From: Actinomycetes bacterium
GTDB taxonomy: Bacteria > Actinomycetota > Acidimicrobiia > Acidimicrobiales > JAAEMS01
Assembly (NCBI GenBank): GCA_024225275.1
Contig: JAAEMS010000099.1
Span: forward strand, 21,362 to 85,361
Direction of reading: 5' to 3'
DNA: 64,000 nt
This document shows, one piece after another, positions 7,013-16,423 of the stretch (its first letter is position 1; each line of letters opens with the position of its first letter). A program made the translations under genes and the position numbers. The notes beneath the pieces are model-generated. The model was not told the DNA's origin, searched no databases, and was given only the letters and a program-made list of their open reading frames with translations.

Positions 7013-8710
7013 TCACGGAGACCGATCATGACCAGGCTGGTCCAACCTCTGCGGCGGTGGGTTGTCGATGTTCAGGCGAAGGGTGGGGGTGTCGCTGGCT
7101 GGCTTGACCGGAGACCCGTTGGCCTTGTCCGTACAGGGTGGTGGAACGGCAGCGAGAAGGGCCGGAGGGAGGGGCTGGCTCGGGGTGGGCTCTGGTTTGG
7201 GGACCGGGGCGGGGTTCCGGAAGAAGCTCATGAGCTCGCGGGCCCGGGCCGGGGTCAGGGCCACGGCGAAGAAGACCAGCCCAGCCGGAGGGCCGGCCAC
7301 GATGGCGAGCAGGGGAGGGGCCAGGCCGTCCAGCGCGGCGCGTAGGAAGAGGCCGACCGTGGCCATGGCGACTGCCCCCAAGAGGGGTCGGATGAGGCCG
7401 GCCTTGTAGTGGTGGAAAGCCACACCGTCACGGTGCAGGATCCATGCGTAGATGGGGAGGGCCACGAAGCTGACCACGACCAACTGTGCAATGCCGGCCC
7501 CCCGCAGCCCGTCGGTGCGGACCGCCACGATCAGGGCGGGGAAGAGCGCGATGATCCACAGTCCGTCGGTGTTGCGGATGGCCCGGCTGTGACCCTTGGC
7601 GGTGATGACGTCGCGCATGAGCATGGCGACGATGCGCACCAGACCGGTCAGGGCGAGGAACCGCAGGGGTACCGCGCCGGCTTCCCACCGTTCGCCATAG
7701 AGGGTGACCACGATCTCGCGGGAGAAGATGGCGAGACCTAGTGATGTGGGGATGGCGAGAAGCATCATCAGCTCGATGGCGGTGGCGAAGCCGGCCCGTA
7801 GCCGCTCGATATCGTCCTGGACCTTGGCAAATATCGAGATCGTCACCCGGCGGGTGGCCGTGGTGATGAACATCACCGGCCAGAACGAGACATTGAAGGC
7901 CACCCAGTAGATACCCAGCTGCTCCTCGCCCAGCAGGTTGCCGACGATCAGATAGTCGAGGTTCAGGATGCCGAAGAACATGAGTCCGCCCATGGCGAGG
8001 GGTACCCCGAACTGCATGAGCTCGCGGGCATCATTGCGGTCCCAGCCGGGCCGGGGGATGTAGCCGATGGCCCGCATGGCCAGCACAGTGGCAGTTGAGC
8101 TGCCGGCGATCCGGCCCCAGACCAGCGACCAGGCGCCGGCCCCGCTCAGGGCGAAACCGATCGACACCGGGATCTGGACCAGAAGGCTGCCGAGATCGAT
8201 CACCGCCCGTTCCTTCTCGCGCAGCTCGCGCACCAGGATGGCGTTGGGCACCGATACCAGGGCATCGAACAGGACGGTCAGTGCCAAGACCTGTACCAAT
8301 GGTGCGGCGGCCCGGCCGCCGTACAAGCCGGCCAGGGGTCCGCTGAACCCCACCATGACGAGGGCGACGGCACCGCTGAAGGCCATGGCGAGGGTAACCG
8401 CCGACTGGGCCCTTCGGTTGATCGGCCCCTGATGGCGCACCAGGCCCCACACCAATCCCATGTCGTTGAGATTGAGTAGGGTCAGCAGGATGGTGGAGGC
8501 AACGGCGAAGACGCCGATCTCGCCCTGGGTGAGGATACGGGCCAGGGCGATGTTGGTGGCCAAGTTCCCGATGCGGAACACCAGCTGAGCGGCGAAGGCC
8601 CACTTCAATGAGGAACTGACCTGGGAACTCAGGTCCGCGCTGTCCTCGTGGTCAAACCCGTCTTCGAGCGCGACCTCGCCGTCATTCTGCTGAGGATGAG
8701 TTGTGCTCAC
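7013..8710 (-). CDS. Polysaccharide flippase (Wzx/Polysacc_synt family)
   Basis: Membrane transporter of 565 aa with about 12-14 hydrophobic segments. It belongs to the MOP superfamily of oligosaccharide exporters that flip lipid-linked repeat units across the membrane. The N-terminal SSLKWAFAAQLVFRIGNLATNIALARIL and the following GEIGVFAVAS are typical of the WzxC-like subgroup. The C-terminal 75 residues are Pro-rich and hydrophilic, probably cytoplasmic. It starts with GTG and sits in the polysaccharide region, transcribed toward the wzz-like gene after a 140-bp gap that contains that gene's own ribosome-binding site. Confidence 0.87.
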   Translation of the reverse strand: MSTTHPQQNDGEVALEDGFDHEDSADLSSQVSSSLKWAFAAQLVFRIGNLATNIALARILTQGEIGVFAVASTILLTLLNLNDMGLVWGLVRHQGPINRRAQSAVTLAMAFSGAVALVMVGFSGPLAGLYGGRAAAPLVQVLALTVLFDALVSVPNAILVRELREKERAVIDLGSLLVQIPVSIGFALSGAGAWSLVWGRIAGSSTATVLAMRAIGYIPRPGWDRNDARELMQFGVPLAMGGLMFFGILNLDYLIVGNLLGEEQLGIYWVAFNVSFWPVMFITTATRRVTISIFAKVQDDIERLRAGFATAIELMMLLAIPTSLGLAIFSREIVVTLYGERWEAGAVPLRFLALTGLVRIVAMLMRDVITAKGHSRAIRNTDGLWIIALFPALIVAVRTDGLRGAGIAQLVVVSFVALPIYAWILHRDGVAFHHYKAGLIRPLLGAVAMATVGLFLRAALDGLAPPLLAIVAGPPAGLVFFAVALTPARARELMSFFRNPAPVPKPEPTPSQPLPPALLAAVPPPCTDKANGSPVKPASDTPTLRLNIDNPPPQRLDQPGHDRSP

Positions 8711-8853
8711 GAGCGCTCAGTTCGGACGGAGGGGACGGGCCTTGAACAATCGAGATCACCCGGCGGGCAGGCGACTCCATGGCGATCTTGTCCAGCTTGG
8801 TGAAGACCATGGTGGTCCAGACCGGGGACCTTTGTCACGGGTCCATTGAACCA

Positions 8854-8882
8854 TTGTGATCCCGGGTCCAGGTTCGTACTCT
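8854..8882 (+). promoter_or_regulatory. Sigma-70-type promoter of the phosphodiesterase-family gene
   Basis: TTGTGA (8854-8859), a 17-bp spacer and TACTCT (8877-8882) form a good -35/-10 pair. It lies in the 229-bp gap between divergent genes and would give a leader of about 50 nt with a purine-rich CAGAGG before the ATG at 8940. This supports 8940 rather than an earlier in-frame start. Confidence 0.5.
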
Positions 8883-8939
8883 GGGTCGTATCCCCCCATC
8901 CCGAACGAGGACGCACACCCGCGCCTCAGAGGTATAGGC

Positions 8940-10646
8940 ATGACGCGAGTTGCAGCCCTTGGATTCGACGCCGCCGAATGGGGCCTCGTCGACGAACTGG
9001 TGAAGGCCGGGCGAATGCCCCACCTGGCCTCCCTGATGGAGCGGGGCGTCACGGCCCAACTCCTCGACACCAGTGAGTACCGGGCCGAGCGCCCGTGGAC
9101 CCAGTTCGTGACCGGCCGTTCGGCGGCTGGGAGCCGGTACTGGTCCACCGTTCATTTCGACCCCGACACCTACGAGCCCTACGAGACCGGCGCCCATGAT
9201 GCCGAGCCGTTCTGGGCCGTCGACGGTCGCAAGGTCATCGCTTTCGACATCCCCCATTCCCAGCTCTCCGACCGCGTCGACGGCGTCCAGGTCACCGCCT
9301 GGGGCGCCCACTCTCCCCAGTACCCGCGGGCCTCCGAGCCGGCTGGCACCCTCACCGAGATCGACGCCGAGTTCGGCACCCACCCGGTATTCATGTCCGA
9401 CACCGACGGCGGCTTCTACCACCCCCAGTACGTCCAGGGCCTGAGCGATGCCATGCGTATCGGCCTGGGTCGGCGCCCCGACATCATGAAGTTCCTTGCC
9501 GAGGAGAAGCTCCCTGACTGGGAGCTGATGATCATGGTCATGGGCGAGCCCCACACCGCCGGCCACCAGTTCTGGCACGGCGCCGACGAGACCCACCCCC
9601 TCTACGCCCAGTACGGACCCGACGCCTACGAGCGCCTCGTGGCCGTGTACGAGCAGTCCGACCAGGTTCTTGGCCGGATGATGCACGACCTCGACGACGA
9701 CGTGATCTGGGTGGCCTTCGCGGTCCATGGTTCCCAGACCAACACCAACGACGTGCCGGCCATGGTGCTCCTACCCGAGCTGGCCCACCGCCTCTCGTTC
9801 GGCTGGCAGATGCTGGTTGACCCCTACGACGAGTTCGACCCGGCCCAGCACGGGCCGATCATCCCCGACCTCGACCTCCAGCAAGTCGACCTGGCTCGCC
9901 AGTTCTTCCGCCATCACGCTCCCGAAGACCCCCACACCGGCCCGTCGTTCACCGACGAGCTGTGGAGCAAGGCCCGGCGCCTCACCCCCATTCGTCTGGT
10001 GGCATGGCGCCGCAAGCTGATGACCATGCTCGGCAAGGGCCCGGCTCAGCCGTGGTGGGAGATGGGCACCGACATCCCCGACGAGTCCACCGATCCCCAG
10101 GGTGAGGCCGCCCGGCCCAAGAGCATCGAGTGGCACTTCCCGGTCTACTACCAGAAGTACTGGCGCCATATGCGCTGGTTCGTCATGCCCACATACTCCG
10201 ATGGTCACATCCGCATCAACCTCCAGGGCCGTGAGTCCGAGGGCATCGTGCCGCTCGAAGAGTACGATTCCGAGCTCGACCGCATCGAGGCCTTCATGCG
10301 GGAGTGCACCGACCCCCGCACCGGTGAGCGGGTGGTCGAGGATGTCATCCGCATGCGGACCGGCATGGACCCCTGCGACTCCGACGGCCCCGACAGCGAT
10401 CTGGTGATCGTGTTCGGGACCCCCATCGACTCGATCGAGCACCCCGAGGTCGGCACCATCGGTCCGGTCCCGCTGCTGCGGGTTGGTGAGCACAGCCCTG
10501 CGGGCTGGATCACCGTCGCCGGGCCCGGCGTCGACGCCGTCAGTCCCGGTGTGCACAGCCCCCTCGACGTGCCCACCACCATTCTCAGCCTCCTGGGCGA
10601 AGCCACCGACCATCTCCCTGGCCAACCCTTGGTGAAGCTGGCCTGA
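8940..10646 (+). CDS. Alkaline-phosphatase-superfamily (type I phosphodiesterase-like) protein
   Basis: Protein of 568 aa with the fold signature of type I phosphodiesterase/nucleotide pyrophosphatases: LGFDAAEW at the N-terminus (metal-site D10) and PWTQFVTG with candidate nucleophile T54. Two other metal positions look altered. The usual SDHG reads AVHG (V262-H263), and the usual D-x3-H reads H205-x3-H209. It may therefore bind metal differently or have lost hydrolase activity. No signal peptide or membrane helix is apparent. It lies among polysaccharide genes and is divergent from the flippase, so a role in surface glycan or glycolipid metabolism is plausible but unproven. The ATG at 8940 fits a purine-rich ribosome-binding site. 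Confidence 0.75.
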   Translation: MTRVAALGFDAAEWGLVDELVKAGRMPHLASLMERGVTAQLLDTSEYRAERPWTQFVTGRSAAGSRYWSTVHFDPDTYEPYETGAHDAEPFWAVDGRKVIAFDIPHSQLSDRVDGVQVTAWGAHSPQYPRASEPAGTLTEIDAEFGTHPVFMSDTDGGFYHPQYVQGLSDAMRIGLGRRPDIMKFLAEEKLPDWELMIMVMGEPHTAGHQFWHGADETHPLYAQYGPDAYERLVAVYEQSDQVLGRMMHDLDDDVIWVAFAVHGSQTNTNDVPAMVLLPELAHRLSFGWQMLVDPYDEFDPAQHGPIIPDLDLQQVDLARQFFRHHAPEDPHTGPSFTDELWSKARRLTPIRLVAWRRKLMTMLGKGPAQPWWEMGTDIPDESTDPQGEAARPKSIEWHFPVYYQKYWRHMRWFVMPTYSDGHIRINLQGRESEGIVPLEEYDSELDRIEAFMRECTDPRTGERVVEDVIRMRTGMDPCDSDGPDSDLVIVFGTPIDSIEHPEVGTIGPVPLLRVGEHSPAGWITVAGPGVDAVSPGVHSPLDVPTTILSLLGEATDHLPGQPLVKLA

Positions 10647-10756
10647 TCTCTTCCCGCTCCCGCCCTGCGTTCCTTGAGGCGGTTCGCGTCACATACGAAG
10701 CGATCTGCCTCGGGTTCGCTCTCCGCAGTTGACCTCGGTGGCCGCCGGAAGGCGAG

Positions 10757-11668
10757 CTAGAGATACAGCGTTCGGGCCTTCAGGCTGCCTTCCAGGCGGC
10801 CGAGGGTGAAGGCGAGGGTGTGAGTCCATTCGCCGCGGGCCTCGGGGCCGCGGGCGAGGCTCGGGATGCCCAGAACCAGACAGACGTAGCGTTTCAGGGC
10901 CGAGGGCACCGTCGACGGGGGATGGCCGGCGGCGCGGAAATCGCGGTGAAGCAGGGGGTCCATCCGGCCGTAGTTGCGAAACTGGCGGAACAAGGCTCCA
11001 AGCCCGGCCCGATGGCGATACTGGATGACCGCGTCGGAGCAGTAGCCGATGCGCCAGCCATCGAGTTGGATTCGGAAGCTGAGATCCAGGTCGTCGTTGC
11101 CGCCTACGAACTCCTCGTTCCAGCCGCCCACTGCGTCGAGGGCTTCCCGCCAGACGGCGAGGTTGGCGCCGATCACGAACGGCAACCAGTCGAGTTGGTG
11201 AAGGCGGTCGGTGGGCACCCGGGGCCGCCACACGTCCTGGCCCTGGTTGAGGATCTCCTCGTCGAGTCGGCCCCCCACCAGGTGATGATCAGCGGCGGCG
11301 GTGACCAGAGCGTCCAGCCAACCGGGCTCGGCGATGTCGTCGGCATCACAGTGGACGATCAATTCGCCGACAGAGGCGGCGATTCCGGTGTTGCGGGCGT
11401 AGTTGATGCCCGCCTGCTCGTGGGCGGGCACGACTTTCAGGTCGATGCGGTCGGCAAACGACTCCGCCACCGCGACCGTGTCGTCGGTCGAGCCGTTGTC
11501 GACCATGATCAGCTCCCACTTGCCGGTGTGGGTCTGGGCGACGAGGGAGGTGAGCTGTTCGGCCAACCAGGGACCCCCGTTGCGGACCGGCATGACCACC
11601 GAGGTCGAGGTCGGAGGACGACCGGGGGCTGGTCGGGTGGGTTCGAGATCGGGGGTCAGGGGGGTCAT
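10757..11668 (-). CDS. Family 2 glycosyltransferase
   Basis: GT-A fold glycosyltransferase transferring a sugar from a nucleotide donor. It has VVMPVRNGGPW at the nucleotide-binding strand, VDNGSTDDT, the metal-binding DXD region in HCDADD, and GGNDDLDLSFR near the acceptor site. The ATG at 11668 is preferred; an in-frame GTG at 11740 would add 24 low-complexity residues. It is convergent with the phosphodiesterase gene across a 110-bp gap in which I see no clear terminator. Donor and acceptor are unknown; the context suggests surface polysaccharide synthesis. Confidence 0.85.
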   Translation of the reverse strand: MTPLTPDLEPTRPAPGRPPTSTSVVMPVRNGGPWLAEQLTSLVAQTHTGKWELIMVDNGSTDDTVAVAESFADRIDLKVVPAHEQAGINYARNTGIAASVGELIVHCDADDIAEPGWLDALVTAAADHHLVGGRLDEEILNQGQDVWRPRVPTDRLHQLDWLPFVIGANLAVWREALDAVGGWNEEFVGGNDDLDLSFRIQLDGWRIGYCSDAVIQYRHRAGLGALFRQFRNYGRMDPLLHRDFRAAGHPPSTVPSALKRYVCLVLGIPSLARGPEARGEWTHTLAFTLGRLEGSLKARTLYL

Positions 11669-11855
11669 GGGCGGCTTGCTCGTGGGCGATGCGCTGCTCC
11701 TCCTGTCGGCGCGAGGGCCCGTGCCCTCAAGCCTTGCCACCTACCTGCCAACCGGTGACTGTGGCAATCAGTATGGTCGGTAGTGTGGTGTTGATGTCGC
11801 GCTCAGGAACTTGGCGGTCACGACGGTCCTGCTCGACCGACGACCGGATGCTCTC

Positions 11856-12623
11856 ATGAGGTCGGCGCTCCGATCGTGGCCGGGCAAGATCCCCACCTAC
11901 TGGTGGGTGTTGCGGGCCCGGCGGCTCCACAACTACCCGCGGCACTGGAAGTTCGAGCGCGACGAAGCTGCCGCCGCTCAGAAGACCTGGGGCGCCATTC
12001 CGACGGCCGAGGTCGTCACCGTCATCCCCACGTACAAGCGGCCCCAGCAGTTGCTGGCCGCCGTCGATTCGGCGCTGGCCCAGACCGTCACCGACCATGC
12101 GGTGGTGGTGGTCGACGACGGAGCCGGATTGCCCCGTCTGCCCGACCACCCCCGGCTCTTCAGCCATTCCCTGAGCGCCAACTGTGGCGCGGCCGGGGTG
12201 GTCCGCAATGTGGGCATCCGGGTGTCAGAAAGCCAGTACCTTGCCTTCCTCGACGACGACAACACCTGGCGGCCCGACCACCTGGCGGTGGCCCTCGAGC
12301 CTCTCCGCGGGGGCAGGGCCGACCTGGTCTATACGGCGTTGGCCCGCCAACGCGACGACGGCTCCGACATCGACGTCATATCCATCCCGTTCTCGCGTAC
12401 GGAGATGAAGTGGCGGGGCTTCACCGACACCAACACGATCGTCGTCCGTCGGGACCGCGGGGTGCTGTACGACAAGGTCCGACGCCGCCACGGCGACTTC
12501 CCGTCCGAGGACTGGTCGCTCGTGAACCGGCTCAGCCGGAGGATGCGGGTACTCCACATACCCGAAGTGACCGTCGACTATCTCGTCCACGAAGACAGCT
12601 TCTACACCAACTGGGAGAGCTAG
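11856..12623 (+). CDS. Family 2 glycosyltransferase (second, divergent)
   Basis: GT2 enzyme with TVIPTYKRPQQLLAAVDSALAQT, the VVDDGAG strand and FLDDDNTW, whose Asp cluster would bind the metal-nucleotide. The region after it (GDFPSEDWSLVNRL) carries the ED acceptor-side motif. The N-terminal 45 residues (WWVLRARRLHNYPRHWKFERD) precede the GT-A fold and are not typical of short GT2 enzymes. The start is uncertain: ATG 11856 is used here; a TTG at 11811 would add 15 residues. It is the last gene before the ATP synthase operon. Confidence 0.82.
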   Translation: MRSALRSWPGKIPTYWWVLRARRLHNYPRHWKFERDEAAAAQKTWGAIPTAEVVTVIPTYKRPQQLLAAVDSALAQTVTDHAVVVVDDGAGLPRLPDHPRLFSHSLSANCGAAGVVRNVGIRVSESQYLAFLDDDNTWRPDHLAVALEPLRGGRADLVYTALARQRDDGSDIDVISIPFSRTEMKWRGFTDTNTIVVRRDRGVLYDKVRRRHGDFPSEDWSLVNRLSRRMRVLHIPEVTVDYLVHEDSFYTNWES

Positions 12624-12703
12624 TCGCTCCCGAACCGCCGCGAACTGGTTGGGAGCCACTATGCTCGGCTCGCCCTGATCGACAGGGAAATTGGGTACAG
12701 AAT

Positions 12704-12733
12704 TTGCGGCGGAGCGATGCGTTTCGTTAGCTT
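12704..12733 (+). promoter_or_regulatory. Candidate promoter of the ATP synthase operon
   Basis: TTGCGG (12704-12709) and TAGCTT (12728-12733), spaced 18 bp, form a plausible promoter in the gap before atpZ. Transcription would begin near 12740, which rules out the ATG at 12717 as the atpZ start and leaves a leader of about 65 nt. Confidence 0.4.
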
Positions 12734-12806
12734 GCGCCTTGGTTCACAAGCCCACTCGAAATGGCCTCCTGCAGAGGCATGCCCCGATCCCCCGAGGGAA
12801 CATCTC

Positions 12807-13082
12807 TTGTCGCAGTCGAATGGTCTCGACGCAACTCGCGCAATGCACCGTAGTCACGGCTCGTTCGAGCTCGTGATGTCGCCGGTGTTGCTTGCGCTCG
12901 GCGGCCTGGGGATCGACCGCATCCTCGGTTCTACTCCGTGGATCACCGTCATCGCCGCCATCCTCGGCTTCGGCGGTGCCGCCATCAAGATCTACTGCCA
13001 GTACAGCTACGCCATGGCCGAACTCGACGAGAAGCGCGTCGAAGCCCTCCGCCAGCGCCAACTAGCGGGGGATGGGTCGTGA
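12807..13082 (+). CDS. atpZ: AtpZ/AtpI-like membrane protein of the ATP synthase operon
   Basis: Small protein of about 91 aa with two hydrophobic helices (MSPVLLALGGLGIDRIL and WITVIAAILGFGGAAIKI). The GLGID and GFGGAAIK spacing resembles the AtpZ family found at the head of atp operons, thought to help assemble the c-ring or carry Mg2+. A TTG at 12807 is chosen because GAGGGAA lies 8 nt upstream; ATG 12843 is an alternative. Its stop overlaps the atpI GTG (GTGA), so it is coupled to the operon. Confidence 0.65.
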   Translation: MSQSNGLDATRAMHRSHGSFELVMSPVLLALGGLGIDRILGSTPWITVIAAILGFGGAAIKIYCQYSYAMAELDEKRVEALRQRQLAGDGS

Positions 13083-13567
13083 CCGCCGAGCTGAACGTGC
13101 TGGAGTCCCGCCTCGACGGTGAGTCGCCTGCCCTCGAGGTCTGCGTCGACATGCTCCGGCGGATGCTGCCGGTCATCCCGGTGATGCTTCTTCTGGCCGC
13201 CCTGGGCTGGGGGGCCAACGGCGCCGCCTCCGCCGGCTACGCCATGGCCATCGTGGCCGTGAACTTCCTGCTCGCGGCGGTCAGCCTCGCCTGGGCCGGT
13301 CGCATCTCGTTCGCCCTGATGGCCGGGGCCGCCTTGTTCGGCTACCTCATCCGGCTCGGGCTGATCTTCCTGGCCGTCATGCTGGTGCGCAACGTCAGCT
13401 GGGTCGATCTGGTGCCCCTCGGGCTCACCCTGATCGCCACCCACCTCGGCCTTCTGTTCTGGGAGCTCCGGTTCGTGTCGGGCTCTCTGGCTTACCCGGG
13501 CGTCAAGCCCGGCGCCGCCACCCTTTCCACCACGACAACCTCCACAACAAGGAGTACCGCCTCGTGA
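13079..13567 (+). CDS. atpI: ATP synthase subunit I (assembly/accessory membrane protein)
   Basis: Membrane protein of 162 aa with four hydrophobic segments, matching the AtpI family that precedes atpB and assists c-ring assembly. The GTG at 13079 overlaps the atpZ stop, and its own stop overlaps the GTG of atpB, so all three are translationally coupled. The C-terminus is Ser/Thr-rich. Identity rests on topology, size and operon position, since AtpI sequences are weakly conserved. Confidence 0.75.
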   Translation: MTAELNVLESRLDGESPALEVCVDMLRRMLPVIPVMLLLAALGWGANGAASAGYAMAIVAVNFLLAAVSLAWAGRISFALMAGAALFGYLIRLGLIFLAVMLVRNVSWVDLVPLGLTLIATHLGLLFWELRFVSGSLAYPGVKPGAATLSTTTTSTTRSTAS

Positions 13568-14343
13568 TTCTCGGAGCGCTCCACTTTCCGCCCATCGAGA
13601 ACATCGTCGAGTGGCCCGCCTACTTCGGCGAGGGAACCATCGTCGAGTTCAACAAGATCGCGATCATCAACATCCTCGCGGTGTTGATCCCCACCGTGAT
13701 GTTCCTCATGGCGGGCAGCAGGGCCAAGGCCGACCCCACCGGAGTGCCCCGGGGGATTCGTGGTGTCGCCGAGTCGTCGGTCGAGTTCATCGAGAACGGC
13801 ATCATCATGCAGACAATCGGCAAAGACGGCATGCGCTACCTGCCCCTGCTGATCAGCCTGTTCTTCTTCATCAGTTTCGGGAACCTGTTCGAGATCATCC
13901 CCACCTTCCAGATGCCGTCCAACGCCCGCATGGCCAACCCCCTCTTTCTGGCCGTGCTCGTGCTCGTCATCTTCATCAGCGTGGGCATCAAGCACAACGG
14001 CCCCGGCTACCTGATCAAAGCAATCAACCCCCCGGGTGTGCCCTTCGCTCTCAAGTTCCTGGTGATCCCCATCGAGTTCCTCTCGACCTACATCGTGCGG
14101 CCCTTCTCGCTGGCGGTCCGGCTCTTCGCCAACATGCTCGCCGGCCACATCCTGCTCGTCACCTTCGGTGTGCTCTGCATCACCGTCTGGAGCATGAGCC
14201 CGCTGGTCCTCACCCTGGGCCTGGCCTTCCCGATGCTGGTCGGCCTCACCGGCTTCGAGCTCGGGGTCGCCTTCCTCCAAGGCTATATCTTCACCATTCT
14301 CACTGGTGTGTACATCGGTGGCGCTCTGCACCTCGATCACTGA
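13564..14343 (+). CDS. atpB: F0F1 ATP synthase subunit a
   Basis: Membrane subunit a, which forms the proton half-channels against the c-ring. The essential arginine is R186 in SLAVRLFANMLAGH, and the last helix has FTILTGVYIG. Length (259 aa) and about five or six membrane segments are normal. The GTG start at 13564 overlaps the atpI stop. Confidence 0.96.
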   Translation: MILGALHFPPIENIVEWPAYFGEGTIVEFNKIAIINILAVLIPTVMFLMAGSRAKADPTGVPRGIRGVAESSVEFIENGIIMQTIGKDGMRYLPLLISLFFFISFGNLFEIIPTFQMPSNARMANPLFLAVLVLVIFISVGIKHNGPGYLIKAINPPGVPFALKFLVIPIEFLSTYIVRPFSLAVRLFANMLAGHILLVTFGVLCITVWSMSPLVLTLGLAFPMLVGLTGFELGVAFLQGYIFTILTGVYIGGALHLDH

Positions 14344-14395
14344 TCCCGGCAACAACAACCATTCGCAGGGCCCGCCAACCGGTGGGCTCCCGTAG

Positions 14396-14743
<348 letters not shown>

Positions 14744-14747
14744 TCTG

Positions 14748-15278
14748 ATGAACGTGCTCTTGCTCGCCACCGAGGCAGACGATCCCCCGAATCCGATCCT
14801 GCCCGAGTGGAACGACATGTTCTGGGGAGCGCTCTGTTTCGGCATCCTCTACCTCCTCTTCAAGCTCGTTCTTCTGCCCCCGATCCAACGGGGTCGGGCC
14901 CAGCGTGAACGACGACTGCGCGCGCTTCGCGATGCGGCCGAGCGGGCCTCCTCTGAGGCCGGGTCGGTGGTTGGCGACTACGAAGCTCAACTCGTCGACT
15001 CCCGGGCCGAAGCGGCCCAGATCATCGACGCGGTCCGGGCCGAGGTCGAGACCGAGCGGGCCGAGATGGTGGGCGCGGCCGAGACCGAGATCGCGGCCAA
15101 GCGCGAAGCGGCGGCCGCCGCACTGGCCTCCGCCCGCGAAGCAGCTTTTGGTGATCTTCGACCCGTCGTGACCGACCTCGCTGTCGGTGCGGCTTCCCGG
15201 GTCATGGGTCGCGACATCGATGCCGGTGCGGCTGCATCGGCTGTAAGCCAGTACATCGACTCCAACGCGGCCGGCTGA
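14748..15278 (+). CDS. atpF: F0F1 ATP synthase subunit b (first copy, b/b')
   Basis: Peripheral-stalk subunit. A single membrane helix (about residues 26-46) is followed by a long charged, Ala/Glu/Arg-rich coiled coil and a C-terminal segment (VTDLAVGAASRVMG) that contacts delta. It starts 4 nt after the atpE stop. A second, different b-type gene follows directly, so the stalk is probably a b/b' heterodimer. Confidence 0.92.
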   Translation: MNVLLLATEADDPPNPILPEWNDMFWGALCFGILYLLFKLVLLPPIQRGRAQRERRLRALRDAAERASSEAGSVVGDYEAQLVDSRAEAAQIIDAVRAEVETERAEMVGAAETEIAAKREAAAAALASAREAAFGDLRPVVTDLAVGAASRVMGRDIDAGAAASAVSQYIDSNAAG

Positions 15279-15314
15279 CCCGGTAGCTGAGAGACGACGA
15301 GGAGACCAATAACC

Positions 15315-15845
15315 ATGCTCGCCAGCATCCTGGCCACCGACGAACCGAACGGCAAGCATTTCCCCGCTGACCCCAACGAAGTCATCTGGGGAACCTTGGC
15401 GTTCATCGTCCTCATGGCCCTGCTCTACAAGTTCGCCTGGCCGGTCATCAGCAAGGCCATGGCCGGGCGGGGCGACCGCATCGAGGCGGAGCTCACCGCG
15501 GCACGCGACGCCGAGGCTGCGGCCCGGGCTCGTCTCGAGGAACGGCAGTCCCAGGTCGGCGATGCCGGTGCTGAGGGCGAGCGCATCGTGGCTCAGGCCC
15601 ACGAGACCGCCGACCAGCTCAAGGTCGACCTGCGGGCCCGAGTCGAGACCGAGGTGCAGGGCATGCATCAGCGGGCTGACGCCGATATCGAGGCCGGTCG
15701 CCGTCAGGCCATGGCCGACCTCCAGGCCGAGGTATCCCGGATGACTCTGGGCGCCGCCGAGGCGGTCGTGAATGGCGGCCTCGATGCCGGTACCCATGCC
15801 GGCTTGATCGACGACTACATCTCGCAGGTTGGAGGTGGCTCCTGA
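15315..15845 (+). CDS. atpF: F0F1 ATP synthase subunit b (second copy, b/b')
   Basis: Second peripheral-stalk subunit with the same length (176 aa) and plan as the gene before it: one membrane helix (VIWGTLAFIVLMALLYKFAW), then a coiled coil and the C-terminal MTLGAAEAVV segment. WGTLAF and the YKF after the helix are typical of subunit b. The stop overlaps the atpH start (TGATG). Which copy corresponds to b and which to b' needs an alignment. Confidence 0.92.
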   Translation: MLASILATDEPNGKHFPADPNEVIWGTLAFIVLMALLYKFAWPVISKAMAGRGDRIEAELTAARDAEAAARARLEERQSQVGDAGAEGERIVAQAHETADQLKVDLRARVETEVQGMHQRADADIEAGRRQAMADLQAEVSRMTLGAAEAVVNGGLDAGTHAGLIDDYISQVGGGS

Positions 15846-16369
15846 TGACTGACCGTATCGAGGCCTACGCCGAAGGTCTACTCACCATCGCCCGCGCCGA
15901 GGGCAACGCCGACACCCTCAGCGACGAGCTGTTCCGGTTCGCCCGGGCCCTGGAAGGCAACGACGAGCTACGCAACGCGCTGACCGACCCCCGGGTGCCG
16001 GTCGACCGCCGCCAGCAGGTCGTCGAGGATCTCCTCGGGGCCAAAGCCTCCGATGTCACCACCGCAGCAGTCTCCATGGTGGTCGGATCGGGCCGGGCCG
16101 CTGAGCTGTTGGCCATCGCCGATGCCGTCGTCGCCGCCAACGCCCATGCCGGTGGCAAGGCCGTTGCCGAAGTGCGCAGCGCCGTGGCCCTCTCCGCCGA
16201 CCAGCAATCGCGATTGGCCACTGCTCTGTCCGCCAGCACCGGCGGCGAGGTCGAGGTCAAGAACGTCGTCGACCCGTCCCTGGTCGGTGGCATCGTCACC
16301 CAGATCGGCGACACCGTCATCGACGGCTCGCTCCGCTCCCGACTCGCCAAGCTGCGCGAGTCCTTCTAG
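15845..16369 (+). CDS. atpH: F0F1 ATP synthase subunit delta
   Basis: Delta subunit (174 aa) linking the peripheral stalk to the top of the catalytic hexamer. It has the N-terminal six-helix domain (YAEGLLTIARAEG) and the C-terminal VKNVVDPSLVGGIVTQIGD motif that defines the family. It is a separate gene, not fused to b as in mycobacteria. The start overlaps the preceding stop by one base. Confidence 0.95.
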   Translation: MTDRIEAYAEGLLTIARAEGNADTLSDELFRFARALEGNDELRNALTDPRVPVDRRQQVVEDLLGAKASDVTTAAVSMVVGSGRAAELLAIADAVVAANAHAGGKAVAEVRSAVALSADQQSRLATALSASTGGEVEVKNVVDPSLVGGIVTQIGDTVIDGSLRSRLAKLRESF

Positions 16370-16423
16370 CCCCGCTAGCCCACCCAGAACGCCCCCAGTA
16401 CACGAGGACGAGGACGCATCCAG

